Shown: positions 43,614-51,815, counted from the stretch's first letter. The stretch is DNA of 56,978 bases from Caldifarciminota bacterium (GCA_027038175.1 JALVYB010000023.1:1-56978); one strand, 5' to 3'. The notes: generated by a model not told the origin, from the sequence alone. Program-made: numbers and translations.

Positions 43614-44698
43614 CCTCCTATTTTCAGCTTTAACTCTTCCAAGACAGAGGTTGAATTAGAAAGCGATGGTAGTGCAGCAATTACTGACTCTTTTTCCGTC
43701 TGGTCGTCAAACAGGTGATTAACCAGGATTGTATAGGCTGTCTGCTCCCCTATCCCACTCGCTATAAGGTCTGCGAAAATCTGCGTGGCTCTGTAAGAAA
43801 TTTCAACTCCATTATCTCTAAGGGAATTAACGAACCCGATAAATCTTTCAGCAGCTCCATCAGCAATACCTTTTTCAGTGAGGATCTTCTTATCAATCTC
43901 TATGTCGTAGTGGAACTCCAAACTAAAGAACCTGTCTCGTAATGCCTCGTTCATCTCAGAAGTGCCCGCATAACCGGGGTTCATAGTAGCAGCAATCCAT
44001 AGGTCTCCTCTTTCTATCTTATCACCATTTGGAAGCTCGAGGAACTTTCCGTCATCAAGAAGCGTAAATAGGCTTGCAAGAACCATCGGGTCACGCAGTG
44101 CATTTATCTCATCCATAATCAGCATTACCGGTTTTTTCTGGGATAGTTTTACCGCCCTCGCTACAACACCGTAACGATATATCATCTGCTTCTTATCATT
44201 GAGAGTATAATGTCCTAAAACAACGGATTCGTCAGTATTATAAGAGAAAGAGAGTCTATATAGCACTCTACCTGTTACTTCTGCCACCTGTTGTAAAACG
44301 AAATTCTTTCCGGTGCCTCTTGGACCCTTCAGAAGCACATTGTCAGAAACAGTATTGAAGATGTCTATAAGGAACTCAGGAGCAGGTCTGCCGTAAATAT
44401 AGTTAGAATTGACAGCAGAAGGAGATTCAACATCTACTGAGGCAAACTCGAAATCCGGCTTTTCCTGTTTTATTTTGAGCGTTGTAGCAATAATGTGTTT
44501 GCATATATTTCCTCTCGTCTTATGGTCGGGGCATTCGCACGAGACACTCGTAGGGGTTATTTCTACCTTGTAGAACTTCCCCCCTCTTTCTGACGGGACT
44601 TCTGCTACTACCTTCTGTGGCTGATATTCCACCTGGATTTTGTCCAGGTCTATACTTTTGGCTCTCTCGAGCCTTTTTGGGTCTATTACTATTTGCAT
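43610..44698 (-). CDS. SWIM-zinc-finger MoxR-type AAA ATPase
   Basis: A 362-residue fusion. Residues about 45-70 are a SWIM zinc finger (CECPDHKTRGNICKH). Then a MoxR/AAA_5 ATPase: Walker A GPRGTGKN (about 123), Walker B VMLIMDEINAL, and ATMNPGYAG with LRDRF sensor motifs. MoxR proteins act as chaperones with VWA partners, here the next gene. SWIM domains bind DNA or protein. Start from AACAGGAGGTCCACA at 44698; the upstream extension is non-coding leader. Confidence 0.88.
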   Translation of the reverse strand: MQIVIDPKRLERAKSIDLDKIQVEYQPQKVVAEVPSERGGKFYKVEITPTSVSCECPDHKTRGNICKHIIATTLKIKQEKPDFEFASVDVESPSAVNSNYIYGRPAPEFLIDIFNTVSDNVLLKGPRGTGKNFVLQQVAEVTGRVLYRLSFSYNTDESVVLGHYTLNDKKQMIYRYGVVARAVKLSQKKPVMLIMDEINALRDPMVLASLFTLLDDGKFLELPNGDKIERGDLWIAATMNPGYAGTSEMNEALRDRFFSLEFHYDIEIDKKILTEKGIADGAAERFIGFVNSLRDNGVEISYRATQIFADLIASGIGEQTAYTILVNHLFDDQTEKESVIAALPSLSNSTSVLEELKLKIGG

Positions 44699-44835
44699 TG
44701 TGGACCTCCTGTTTGGTTTTATTGGTTTTGTTTTTAGGAAGTAAGACAAAGGTAGTAAGACATAAGTAAAGAATGAGAAATCCATTATTTTGCCAGGGAA
44801 AGAGGGAAAGTTGGTAAATAAGACAGAAAATATTA

Positions 44836-44861
44836 ACGGGGAGCCGCATTCAGCTCCCCGT
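44836..44861 (-). terminator. GC-rich hairpin after short peptide gene
   Basis: ACGGGGAGC-CGCATTCA-GCTCCCCGT; followed on the minus strand by TTAATATTTTCTGTCTTATTT. Best terminator-like hairpin of the set. Confidence 0.8.
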
Positions 44862-44883
44862 TGTATTCTTGATTCTTATTTTT

Positions 44884-44931
44884 TTACTTCTGTGCTTTTG
44901 GTTCTGCTTTTTTACTTTTTCTGTACAACAT
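44884..44931 (-). CDS. Short basic peptide, 15 residues
   Basis: The full leader AAGGAGGTCCACA stands before an ATG that opens a 15-codon frame, MLYRKSKKAEPKAQK. The ending KAQK and the DNA around it (AAAGCACAGAAGTA) are shared with the 12-residue peptide at 45981. The leader and the repeated sequence argue that it is translated. Too short for a known fold; might be a nucleic-acid- or ribosome-binding peptide or a leader peptide. Confidence 0.4.
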   Translation of the reverse strand: MLYRKSKKAEPKAQK

Positions 44932-45038
44932 TGTGGACCTCCTTCTCTTTTTGTTGAATTGTTGTGGACGACCTGTATATTTTTGTTTATTTTATGTGTT
45001 GTCTCCATTATACGACGGTAAAAGCGGTTTGTCAAGTC

Positions 45039-45197
45039 TTATAAAAGTCCAGCATACTGCAAGTCTATAATTTCCACGAATATGTCCGTAGGTAAATCCG
45101 CAAGTGGTATGTTATACACCAGCTCCCTCGCTATATCGAGAGGGAGCCTTCCCATAGTCGCAATTGCCATACGAGCTTCCTTAATTAGGTCTTCCAT
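45039..45197 (-). CDS. Small helical protein, 52 residues
   Basis: MEDLIKEARMAIATMGRLP..., two amphipathic helices. It starts 2 nt after the stop of the gene before it, with GGAGTAATT as ribosome-binding site. Unknown function. Confidence 0.5.
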   Translation of the reverse strand: MEDLIKEARMAIATMGRLPLDIARELVYNIPLADLPTDIFVEIIDLQYAGLL

Positions 45198-45199
45198 AA

Positions 45200-45613
45200 T
45201 TACTCCTCCATGAGTATCCACTTTAGCAACTGCTCTGCTGTTTCCACTGCGACCTCTTTTACCTGCTCGAAATTCTCCACTTCCGGAGGCTTTATCTGCA
45301 TCAACTCTCCAGCAGTCCTAAGAGCATTCATTCTGGCAATGATTCTATCTTTTCTGGTAATCTCATCGTTGGACTTTCCGGATTTTCCATTAGACGATTT
45401 TCCAGATTTTCCGTTGGACTTTTCACCCTCCATTAACTCCTTATAGAGAGAGACATACTTGGTGCCCTTGTACTCGCTGATTTTACCCTCATAGGTTTTA
45501 CCTCTTTCCGGGTCAACTTTGCTGTAGTTAGAGACCTTCATCCACTGGTCTCCGACTTTTACGCTTTTACCGTCTTTGGAGACGGCTATTACTGTTATTG
45601 TAGATGTTGCCAT
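45200..45613 (-). CDS. Hypothetical protein with Ser-Gly-Lys repeat linker
   Basis: A 137-residue protein: a beta-rich N-terminal domain (TVIAVSKDGKSVKVGDQWMKV, OB-like in pattern), a linker with a repeated SNGKSGKS, and a helical C-terminus. It could be a small nucleic-acid-binding protein. Start by AAGGAGGTCCACA at 45613; the frame upstream of it lies in a non-coding leader. Confidence 0.6.
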   Translation of the reverse strand: MATSTITVIAVSKDGKSVKVGDQWMKVSNYSKVDPERGKTYEGKISEYKGTKYVSLYKELMEGEKSNGKSGKSSNGKSGKSNDEITRKDRIIARMNALRTAGELMQIKPPEVENFEQVKEVAVETAEQLLKWILMEE

Positions 45614-45741
45614 TGTGGACCTCCTTTTTTTTATTTTTTTATGGTTTCTTTGGTTTCTTTTATTTTTATAGGTTTTATATTTTTTTTGTTCCTTAGTTGG
45701 TGCTCTTGCCTTCCTTAACGCTGCAAATATTGGCGTTATGA

Positions 45742-45771
45742 TTATACCCAACATGACATAAAAAGGCTCAT
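45742..45771 (-). CDS. Possible 9-residue leader peptide
   Basis: A perfect AACAGGAGGTCCACAATG leads into MSLFMSCWV and a stop. With such a strong site it may be translated, but a decayed gene whose start survived is just as likely. Confidence 0.25.
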   Translation of the reverse strand: MSLFMSCWV

Positions 45772-45856
45772 TGTGGACCTCCTGTTTGATTTTGGAGTTT
45801 CTATTAGTAAGACAGTGAAAAAGTGAAAGTCCGTAATATGTAGAGTAAAACAATTT

Positions 45857-45881
45857 CCCCTCCCGGTTTTACCAGGAGGGG
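45857..45881 (-). terminator. GC-rich intergenic hairpin
   Basis: CCCCTCCCGGTTTTACCAGG-type stem with GGAGGGG; on the minus strand followed by AAATTGTTTTACTC. Confidence 0.65.
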
Positions 45882-45980
45882 GTATTCACTCATATTTCTA
45901 TTCTTCTTGTTCTTTTTATTTTTAAAGGGAGTAAAACATTTTCTTTCGTATTATTGGTACGCATGGTTACTTTGGAAGGA

Positions 45981-46019
45981 CTACTTCTGTGCTTTGGTAG
46001 CTGGTCTATGCTTCCTCAT
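45981..46019 (-). CDS. Short basic peptide, 12 residues
   Basis: AAACAGGAGGATAGCC precedes ATG and the frame MRKHRPATKAQK, stop TAG. Same KAQK end and same DNA (AAAGCACAGAAGTA) as the 44884 peptide. First translatable frame of the long operon, after a 350-nt leader. Confidence 0.35.
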   Translation of the reverse strand: MRKHRPATKAQK

Positions 46020-46326
46020 GGCTATCCTCCTGTTTGGTTTGCTAACGGGTTAGGGAACAACAGAAAATCGGGGCAATAGAACCCCCATTAGTAAGACAAC
46101 TTCTTACACTGTCTTACTTCCTGGATCTTAGATCTTATATCTGGGAACACTATCTATCTGATGTTTTTTGATTTAAGGAAGTGCTACTATGGAATTATTG
46201 TTAAAAAGAATGATGATTTTTTAAGAAGTAGTTATTTATTACTGCTCTTATTATATTAGACTTTCTATTTCTTTCTTTTTTGACTTATTGCTTTTTCAAC
46301 TTATTACTTTTTCCCGTCCTGTGGAC
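46020..46326 (-). other. Long structured 5' leader of the minus-strand operon
   Basis: About 300 nt between boxA/boxB and the first peptide. It holds an AT-rich purine-poor tract, a hairpin GTAAGAC/GTCTTAC (46091-46117) made from the same TGTCTTAC word found after many hairpins, and a weak GGGG/CCCC hairpin before the ribosome-binding site. No convincing gene. Confidence 0.5.
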
Positions 46327-46360
46327 TCCAACAAGCGTTGGACCCAATTTTCAAAGAGCA
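46327..46360 (-). promoter_or_regulatory. nut-like antitermination element (boxA + boxB)
   Basis: Minus strand, 13 nt from the predicted transcription start: TGCTCTTTGAAAATT (46346-46360), nearly identical to rRNA boxA, followed after 3 nt by the hairpin TCCAACGCTTGTTGGA (46327-46342). BoxA + hairpin just behind a promoter is the layout of lambda nut and rrn antitermination sites, which let polymerase pass terminators. Good motif match; function inferred. Confidence 0.65.
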
Positions 46361-46379
46361 AATTTTCTAACCGGACAAA

Positions 46380-46408
46380 ATTATATCATAAACACTCCGA
46401 TTTGTCAA
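46380..46408 (-). promoter_or_regulatory. Promoter of the long minus-strand accessory operon
   Basis: TTGACA (46403-46408) and TATAAT (46380-46385), perfect boxes with a 17-bp spacer; predicted +1 near 46373. Confidence 0.88.
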
Positions 46409-46437
46409 GAGGGTAATTTTGGCCAGTAATAATCACT

Positions 46438-47016
46438 CTACTCTCCCAAGGGCACGACCAGCGTTCCATCAGTTATTAAAAACAGGGTATCTCCGACCCT
46501 TCTCATCTGTGTATTTATACCATAGTTACTCGTTTCAGAAGGGAGATAAAGGCTAAAGAATGTAGAAATCGGGTAGTTCTCTAAACAAATTATCAATGTA
46601 TCTCCTGCTGTATCTACTGCATATCCATCAAGAATATAGTAGTGAAAAAGTGAATCTGTGAAGTTTACTTTGGGATATACCCTTATATCTACCTGGGTGG
46701 TATCTGTGATAGCAAATACGGGTTCTTCTTTTACTTTTTCCGCTCTTACGTAAAAATGGTTGCGAGATACATCTTTATTTACTATAACCGTTCTTGCAGG
46801 GTTTAAAACATTCATAAAGTAAACTACTCTCGCAGAATCAATATGGAATTTTATAGTTAAAAGTGAATTGAGAAGATATACAGAAGAATAGTAATTTCCC
46901 CCTATTGTATCTATCGCAAAGTAGTAGTCAATTGTTCTGTATTCCGCATCCTCCTTAAATTCTTTACAACCCGTAAGCACAACCGTAAAGACTAAAAATA
47001 GTAATAGATTTTTCAT
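46438..47016 (-). CDS. Lipoprotein of unknown function
   Basis: A 192-residue lipoprotein: MKNLLLFLVFTVVLTGC is a signal with lipobox LTGC. The body is beta-rich with many Asp-Thr-Leu turns. It sits alone between the coupling/relaxase operon and the accessory operon with its own promoter, so it may be a surface- or entry-exclusion lipoprotein (speculative). Confidence 0.65.
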   Translation of the reverse strand: MKNLLLFLVFTVVLTGCKEFKEDAEYRTIDYYFAIDTIGGNYYSSVYLLNSLLTIKFHIDSARVVYFMNVLNPARTVIVNKDVSRNHFYVRAEKVKEEPVFAITDTTQVDIRVYPKVNFTDSLFHYYILDGYAVDTAGDTLIICLENYPISTFFSLYLPSETSNYGINTQMRRVGDTLFLITDGTLVVPLGE

Positions 47017-47061
47017 CCCGTTCCCATAAAAAATTTGACGGAGGCCATAGGTTTAACCCAT

Positions 47062-47135
47062 GACCTCCGAATGAGGTCCACAACATCCCCTTGCGGGGAT
47101 GTTTAAAATATATATTCTGCCACACGAATTGTCAA
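47062..47135 (-). promoter_or_regulatory. Promoter and double-hairpin leader of the lipoprotein gene
   Basis: Minus-strand TTGACA (47130-47135) and TATATT (47107-47112), spacer 17. The predicted transcript opens directly with AACATCCCC-GCAA-GGGGATGTT (47082-47103) and then GACCTC-ATTC-GGAGGTC (47062-47079), which would hide a GGAGGTC ribosome-binding-like word. Either a stabilising 5' stem or a translational switch. Confidence 0.6.
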
Positions 47136-47163
47136 GTGATTAATGGGGAACTTGAAACAATGA

Positions 47164-47191
47164 AGGGGGACATCCGTTTACACGGCTCCCC
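47164..47191 (-). terminator. Terminator of relaxase operon
   Basis: AGGGGGA...TCCCCC stem (loop about 16 nt, with an inner CCGT/ACGG pair), 50 nt downstream of the 47245 stop. Confidence 0.55.
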
Positions 47192-47244
47192 CTGAGTTGG
47201 ACACATCTTTAGCGAGAATATTATAAGGCATTAAATATAAAAAA

Positions 47245-49056
47245 CTAACCTTTTTTCTTGGGCTTCTTCCTTTCTTGTATAAACAATATTTCTTCAATAG
47301 AACCTTGTACCTTTCCTAAGACATCACTATCACTTCCATTTTGCTGTTCACTCTTTGTTTCTACCGCCTGTTCTATATCTGGGGTAACAAGTTTCTGTTG
47401 TTCATCTTGTTTCTCATTCTGCTCTTTATTCTCTGGTTTTATCTTATTATTCTCTTGATGGTTATCACTCTCATGTTGCGTCTTTTCATTTTCACTCTCT
47501 TTTACGTCACTTTCTTCCCTCTCAGGTATTTTCTGGGCGATTTCTTTTCCCTCCGTATTTGTATCATCTGCATTTTCTGTTATATCTTCAATAATATCCG
47601 CCTCCTGTTCCTCGCTCATTGATTCAACAGGTAATCTTGACTTAACAACAAGATTCTCTACTTTGTATGCGAACTCACTTATCCACCTCTTTCTTAACTC
47701 ACGAGGAATTTTGTCACTTTTAATAAGCAATACACTCTTGAACTCCACTTTATCTATTACAACATCGTAGGACATAAAAGCATCCCCTTTAACGCCATCA
47801 AACTCCTTATAGATCCAGTCATACTCAGCAAGGACTCTCGTTAGAGGTGGCAATATAGGATGCACCTTTTTACTCCCCCTCTCTCCAGCTCCCAACTCTC
47901 TTGCTTTCTCACCAAGTTTGGATACCATATCGTTAGTCACCTCTTTTGCCAGTTTCCCTGTCATTACCACGACCACATGCTTTGAAGGTATATAAAATCC
48001 ATCCGCATCAGCCGATAGAACTGCGTTAATGTTCAGGTTCCAGAGAGCATCTTTAAACGATTTTAGAAGAGTCTTTGAGTCTCTAATCTGGAACATTTCT
48101 TCAGCGGTTACCTGTGAGTCCGCTTCTTTCACCAATCTTCTGAACTGAAGGTGCATCTTAGTAATATGGACAGGTTTTTCGTCAAAGATTTTATTGATAG
48201 ACTGAATCTCCCTATCAGAAAGTATCCCTTTTGCTGCAATGGTAAATAGTTTCTTTGTGTGTGGAAGCATTGGTATTTTTCTTGTTTTCCAACCAGAACT
48301 CCTATTATCTTTGCCTTTTTCATAGTAGTATACTTCTAACTTTCCCAAATCGTGTGCCATCCCTACCATAAAAGCAAAAAGCACTTCTCCCACTGTAACT
48401 TTCTCTCTCGCCTGTGTCCTTTGATTGATGAGTAATCTCGCTGTCCTTTTAGCAACTCTAATAGAATGGTAAAGTAGTCCCCATTTATACGGTGCGTGGT
48501 AGTAAATAGATGCAGGCACAGGTTTTGTAAGAAGCAATGAATATATCCTGTCTATAACTTCAAGATACTTCTTATCCTGCTCACGCTTTACGGCTCTCAC
48601 CTTCACAGGTAAATATTTACGAGGCAGTTTTTTTCTCTTGAGTTTTAGCCTCCTTTTACGCTTTACTCTTGTACTTATAACCTGAACACCACCAAGTAGT
48701 AGCAATAGAAGGACTGATATAATTTCACCGTAGGATAAAGAGTATTTCAAAAATTTCACCGCAGGAACAGACATAAAATAATACCCAAGCATAAACTCTG
48801 ACCAGAAGATGATAAACCTGTTCTGACTGCTTTTCATTTTTATTTCCTGGTGCATAACTGCATTGTAGAACTCATCTCTCGCCTCAGGTAAGAGATATTT
48901 CGTATTATCCATAAAGTAGGTTTTTACCCTCTCGTATGCAGTAAAATCCTTTGAATTAACAGGCATTTTAAACAGGTAGTAATACATTATAGCGGCGAAT
49001 AGGACAAGGAATACAGGTATTAAAGCCGTTTGGTCTCTTGAATGATTACTATACAT
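47245..49056 (-). CDS. MobH/TraI_2-like relaxase candidate (HD domain)
   Basis: A 603-residue protein with two N-terminal membrane segments (about 12-30 and 85-125), then a domain with PASIYYHAPYKWGLLYHSIRVA and FMVGMAHDLGK: a His ... His-Asp pattern of HD hydrolases and of the TraI_2 family that defines MobH relaxases. It lies in one operon with the coupling protein and no other relaxase is visible. The C-terminal 120 residues are a Glu/Lys/Gln-rich low-complexity tail, basic at the very end. Start ATG 49056 (GTG 49059 possible). Confidence 0.6.
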   Translation of the reverse strand: MYSNHSRDQTALIPVFLVLFAAIMYYYLFKMPVNSKDFTAYERVKTYFMDNTKYLLPEARDEFYNAVMHQEIKMKSSQNRFIIFWSEFMLGYYFMSVPAVKFLKYSLSYGEIISVLLLLLLGGVQVISTRVKRKRRLKLKRKKLPRKYLPVKVRAVKREQDKKYLEVIDRIYSLLLTKPVPASIYYHAPYKWGLLYHSIRVAKRTARLLINQRTQAREKVTVGEVLFAFMVGMAHDLGKLEVYYYEKGKDNRSSGWKTRKIPMLPHTKKLFTIAAKGILSDREIQSINKIFDEKPVHITKMHLQFRRLVKEADSQVTAEEMFQIRDSKTLLKSFKDALWNLNINAVLSADADGFYIPSKHVVVVMTGKLAKEVTNDMVSKLGEKARELGAGERGSKKVHPILPPLTRVLAEYDWIYKEFDGVKGDAFMSYDVVIDKVEFKSVLLIKSDKIPRELRKRWISEFAYKVENLVVKSRLPVESMSEEQEADIIEDITENADDTNTEGKEIAQKIPEREESDVKESENEKTQHESDNHQENNKIKPENKEQNEKQDEQQKLVTPDIEQAVETKSEQQNGSDSDVLGKVQGSIEEILFIQERKKPKKKG

Positions 49057-49058
49057 CA

Positions 49059-49988
49059 CTAAGACTTCTTTGCTTTCTCACTTGTAGGTGTTCTTATTAA
49101 GTCATTCTTCTTAACCCACCGTATGCCTTTTATAGCATGTCTGTAAATCATTGCTATCCCACCCCTATAATCGTTCAGTTTCTTCCCGGTAACCTTACTT
49201 CTCCATTTTGCGTAATCATCCGGAACCGTCCTGACATATATCTTCACTGCATATATTGTGGGAGATAGCATTGCCGCCCTTCCGAGAAAACTAACTGAGT
49301 GGTCTCTCAGTAGAACAGACACAAATTTTTTATATTTTATGGTTCCCAAGAGTTTATTTGTGAGACTATGCTTCCACCATACACTTTTAGGGACTGCGTG
49401 CTGCAAATCGGGCATGTTATTTTTGTTTCTCACAAATGAGTTCAGATAGACGGCATAGAATTCATCAGGAAGGTCTGTTATTACTGTAATTGAGTGTTTT
49501 GGGATGATTACATCTGCGTCTTCATTGTATAGACTCACGATATACGTATAGGGATAAGCGGCAGATATGGTTCCTTTAAAGAAGACACCGTTATAGAGAA
49601 TAAAGCCAACGGGCACCTTTTTCTCCATCCACCGCAGGATTTTTTTGTATATAGGGTGATTCTCAAACTCTTTCCTGACATTGGGAAGATACGGTTTTGA
49701 GACAATCCCGCGCAACATTGTAAGATGTGTGTTTGTCTTCACATAAAGCACCTCTGTTATGTGAAACTCATTGTCTATATCGCTGTCATCACCAACGGCA
49801 ACTCTGGTTTCCTTCCAGCGAGTGTTCCTTCTGGTATTAACTACATCTCCAGGTTTTAAAAATTTAATTATACCTGTATATTCTTCCCCTGTAAACAGTT
49901 TAACTGTTCCTGTTATACCTGCTGAAGTAATGGCATTGTATAATGTATTCTGAATTACATTCGCTGTGGTTTTGTTTTTTATAAACAT
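49059..49988 (-). CDS. Hypothetical protein between coupling protein and relaxase genes
   Basis: A 309-residue soluble, basic protein; the first 60 residues (VKLFTGEEYTGIIKFLKPGD) look like a small beta-barrel (Sm- or SH3-like) and a similar pattern recurs around residue 145 (FILYNGVFFKGTISAAYPYT) and 225, i.e. possible triple repeat of an RNA/DNA-binding barrel. Starts after AAGGAGGTTCACG, the same leader as the accessory operon. Possibly a relaxosome accessory factor. Confidence 0.55.
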   Translation of the reverse strand: MFIKNKTTANVIQNTLYNAITSAGITGTVKLFTGEEYTGIIKFLKPGDVVNTRRNTRWKETRVAVGDDSDIDNEFHITEVLYVKTNTHLTMLRGIVSKPYLPNVRKEFENHPIYKKILRWMEKKVPVGFILYNGVFFKGTISAAYPYTYIVSLYNEDADVIIPKHSITVITDLPDEFYAVYLNSFVRNKNNMPDLQHAVPKSVWWKHSLTNKLLGTIKYKKFVSVLLRDHSVSFLGRAAMLSPTIYAVKIYVRTVPDDYAKWRSKVTGKKLNDYRGGIAMIYRHAIKGIRWVKKNDLIRTPTSEKAKKS

Positions 49989-50000
49989 CGTGAACCTCCT

Positions 50001-51815
50001 TTATTTTATTTCAACTCCACTTATCACATCTCCTAATGTAAGAGCTTCTTTACCCTGTCTCTTTCTTTCTTCAACATATTGTAAAAGCTTCTTATGCAAC
50101 CTGAGCCCCTTTCTATCATGGTATAAATCTTTCTCTCTCTTAAAATGAGGCAACTGAAATTCAAGAGGGCTTCTCAAATTAGCGGCTACAAAAGGAAGTT
50201 TGGCTTTCACTACTTCCCCCTTGTAGATTATAAAGGCTTCTCCCTTTTGGAGTCTCATAAATTCCTCTGGTCTTACGATATAGTCATACTGTTCCCTATA
50301 AGCGTATGACCATCCAGGAAAGAGATATCCTTTCATTTCTCTTAAGAAATTCTCTCCGCTTTCGGCTATATGTCTAAACATCGTTAACTGCTGACCTACG
50401 GTGTTCGCATAATGTTCTGCGGTTTGTGGTTCCTGGATATTCATGATAATTTTTATTGCGGTATTCTGATCTATCCTCGCACTCAGATCTTCCCTAAATT
50501 GCTCCCTTGCTTGATGTATAAGGACTACTGAGATGCCAGCACTACGGGCCATTTCCATAGTTGAAAGAAATTCTGGTGGAACAACCTGGGATGCTTCATC
50601 TATCAAAACGAGAACAGGTAACTCGCTGTCTATACTATTCTCCTGTCGCCATGCAGCGACAGATTGCAGGTCCATAAGAACCATCCTGCCTATGTCAAGA
50701 GCTTCCCCTTCGGGATATGCTAAAGCCCTTAATGAAAAATACACTACCTTTCCATTCCTCATAGCTTCATAGAGGTCAATCCCCGGTGCATAGTCATTGA
50801 TAAGATAAGAATTTTCAAGACCAAACGCATATTTAGAAAGATGCTGAGCAAGACCCGTCAAGAACTCCCTGTACCTTTTTGAAGATTTTGATTCATATAG
50901 CATTCCCTGTATCCAATACTGCAACATCTGTGATAGCCTGTCAATCTGCCCTTTCCTATCACTGAACCGCTCTTTCAGATACTCAAGTGATAATGGTGCG
51001 AAAGACACCATAGAGTATAGGTCAATAAAATTGATAGTCTTTCCCTCTCTCTTTGCTGTCTCTCTCGTCAGTTTCATTATATCTGCAATACCTTTCATAA
51101 TGGCTCGCAGGAACTCTTTTTGCTTCTCCTCAAAGAAAGCATTTTTCGTCCCCGTCTTTGGCATAGTAGCAAGCACTCTTGCAGCAATCTGATTAGGAGT
51201 ACCATTTAAGAGTGGATTATAAGACCTTGACAGCTCCGGTTTGGTTATATCAAAGTAGTAGAAATCATCAAGTCTCCCCTGCTTGTTCAGTTCATCAATG
51301 GCCACTTGGATAACTTCGTCATCACCTTTGGGGTCTATGACAAGAACGAACTGCCCCTTACGAATCCCCTGAACGAGCAGATTAGACAACACGCTCTTGG
51401 TTTTTCCTGCTCCTGTGCTCGCCAGGACTCTAACATGCTCTGTCAACTGTTTGGCAGGGACTATCACCGGAGGATTTTCCGCAAGTTTGTAAGCTGGCAT
51501 GGAATCATCAAAATCAATACGTTTTGCTCTCTTTATAAAACTCATACCCACAAGTAAAGTAATAAAAGGCAAAAATAGTATGTCTCCCAGCCATATTAAA
51601 AATGACATAGAGACCATAATAGTAGGGTCTGCTACCATCCAAGCAGATAAGAACATAGCAGACGCTATCAGGGTAATGCCTACAAGGACGAGTCTTGTTT
51701 TAATTTTCCTTTCTCCGTGTATTTGCCCCTTTAGCCTCCTTATTAGAATAACAGAAACAAAGATAAAGAGCATCAGGTAGAACAAACTGCCTACTATTAC
51801 AGCGAGAATTCTCAT
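50001..51815 (-). CDS. Type IV coupling protein (TraD/VirD4/TraG family)
   Basis: A 604-residue ATPase with two N-terminal membrane segments (about 4-25 and 40-95), Walker A STGAGKTKS (about residues 130-138), VIDPKGDDE, and Walker B VLVLIDEASQ (about 397-406), followed by a HQAREQFRE motif. It brings the relaxase-bound DNA to the TraC-TraB channel. Length and topology are normal. ATGA overlap with the gene before. Confidence 0.92.
   Translation of the reverse strand: MRILAVIVGSLFYLMLFIFVSVILIRRLKGQIHGERKIKTRLVLVGITLIASAMFLSAWMVADPTIMVSMSFLIWLGDILFLPFITLLVGMSFIKRAKRIDFDDSMPAYKLAENPPVIVPAKQLTEHVRVLASTGAGKTKSVLSNLLVQGIRKGQFVLVIDPKGDDEVIQVAIDELNKQGRLDDFYYFDITKPELSRSYNPLLNGTPNQIAARVLATMPKTGTKNAFFEEKQKEFLRAIMKGIADIMKLTRETAKREGKTINFIDLYSMVSFAPLSLEYLKERFSDRKGQIDRLSQMLQYWIQGMLYESKSSKRYREFLTGLAQHLSKYAFGLENSYLINDYAPGIDLYEAMRNGKVVYFSLRALAYPEGEALDIGRMVLMDLQSVAAWRQENSIDSELPVLVLIDEASQVVPPEFLSTMEMARSAGISVVLIHQAREQFREDLSARIDQNTAIKIIMNIQEPQTAEHYANTVGQQLTMFRHIAESGENFLREMKGYLFPGWSYAYREQYDYIVRPEEFMRLQKGEAFIIYKGEVVKAKLPFVAANLRSPLEFQLPHFKREKDLYHDRKGLRLHKKLLQYVEERKRQGKEALTLGDVISGVEIK

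Noticed and set aside
41742-44698. Cobaltochelatase CobS/CobT
   Set aside because: Same fold families, but no cobalamin genes and the SWIM and HEXXH domains point to a different module.
44850-45035. 61-codon frame before the MoxR gene
   Set aside because: The conserved leader sits inside it and points to the 15-codon frame in another phase.
45200-45853. 217-codon version of the Ser-Gly-Lys-linker protein
   Set aside because: The extra 80 codons cross two leader modules and are low-complexity Lys/Asn; the leader at 45613 marks the start.
47040-47100. Inverted copy of the GGAGGTCCACA leader on the plus strand
   Set aside because: It is the other strand of a hairpin in the lipoprotein leader; no plus-strand gene follows.
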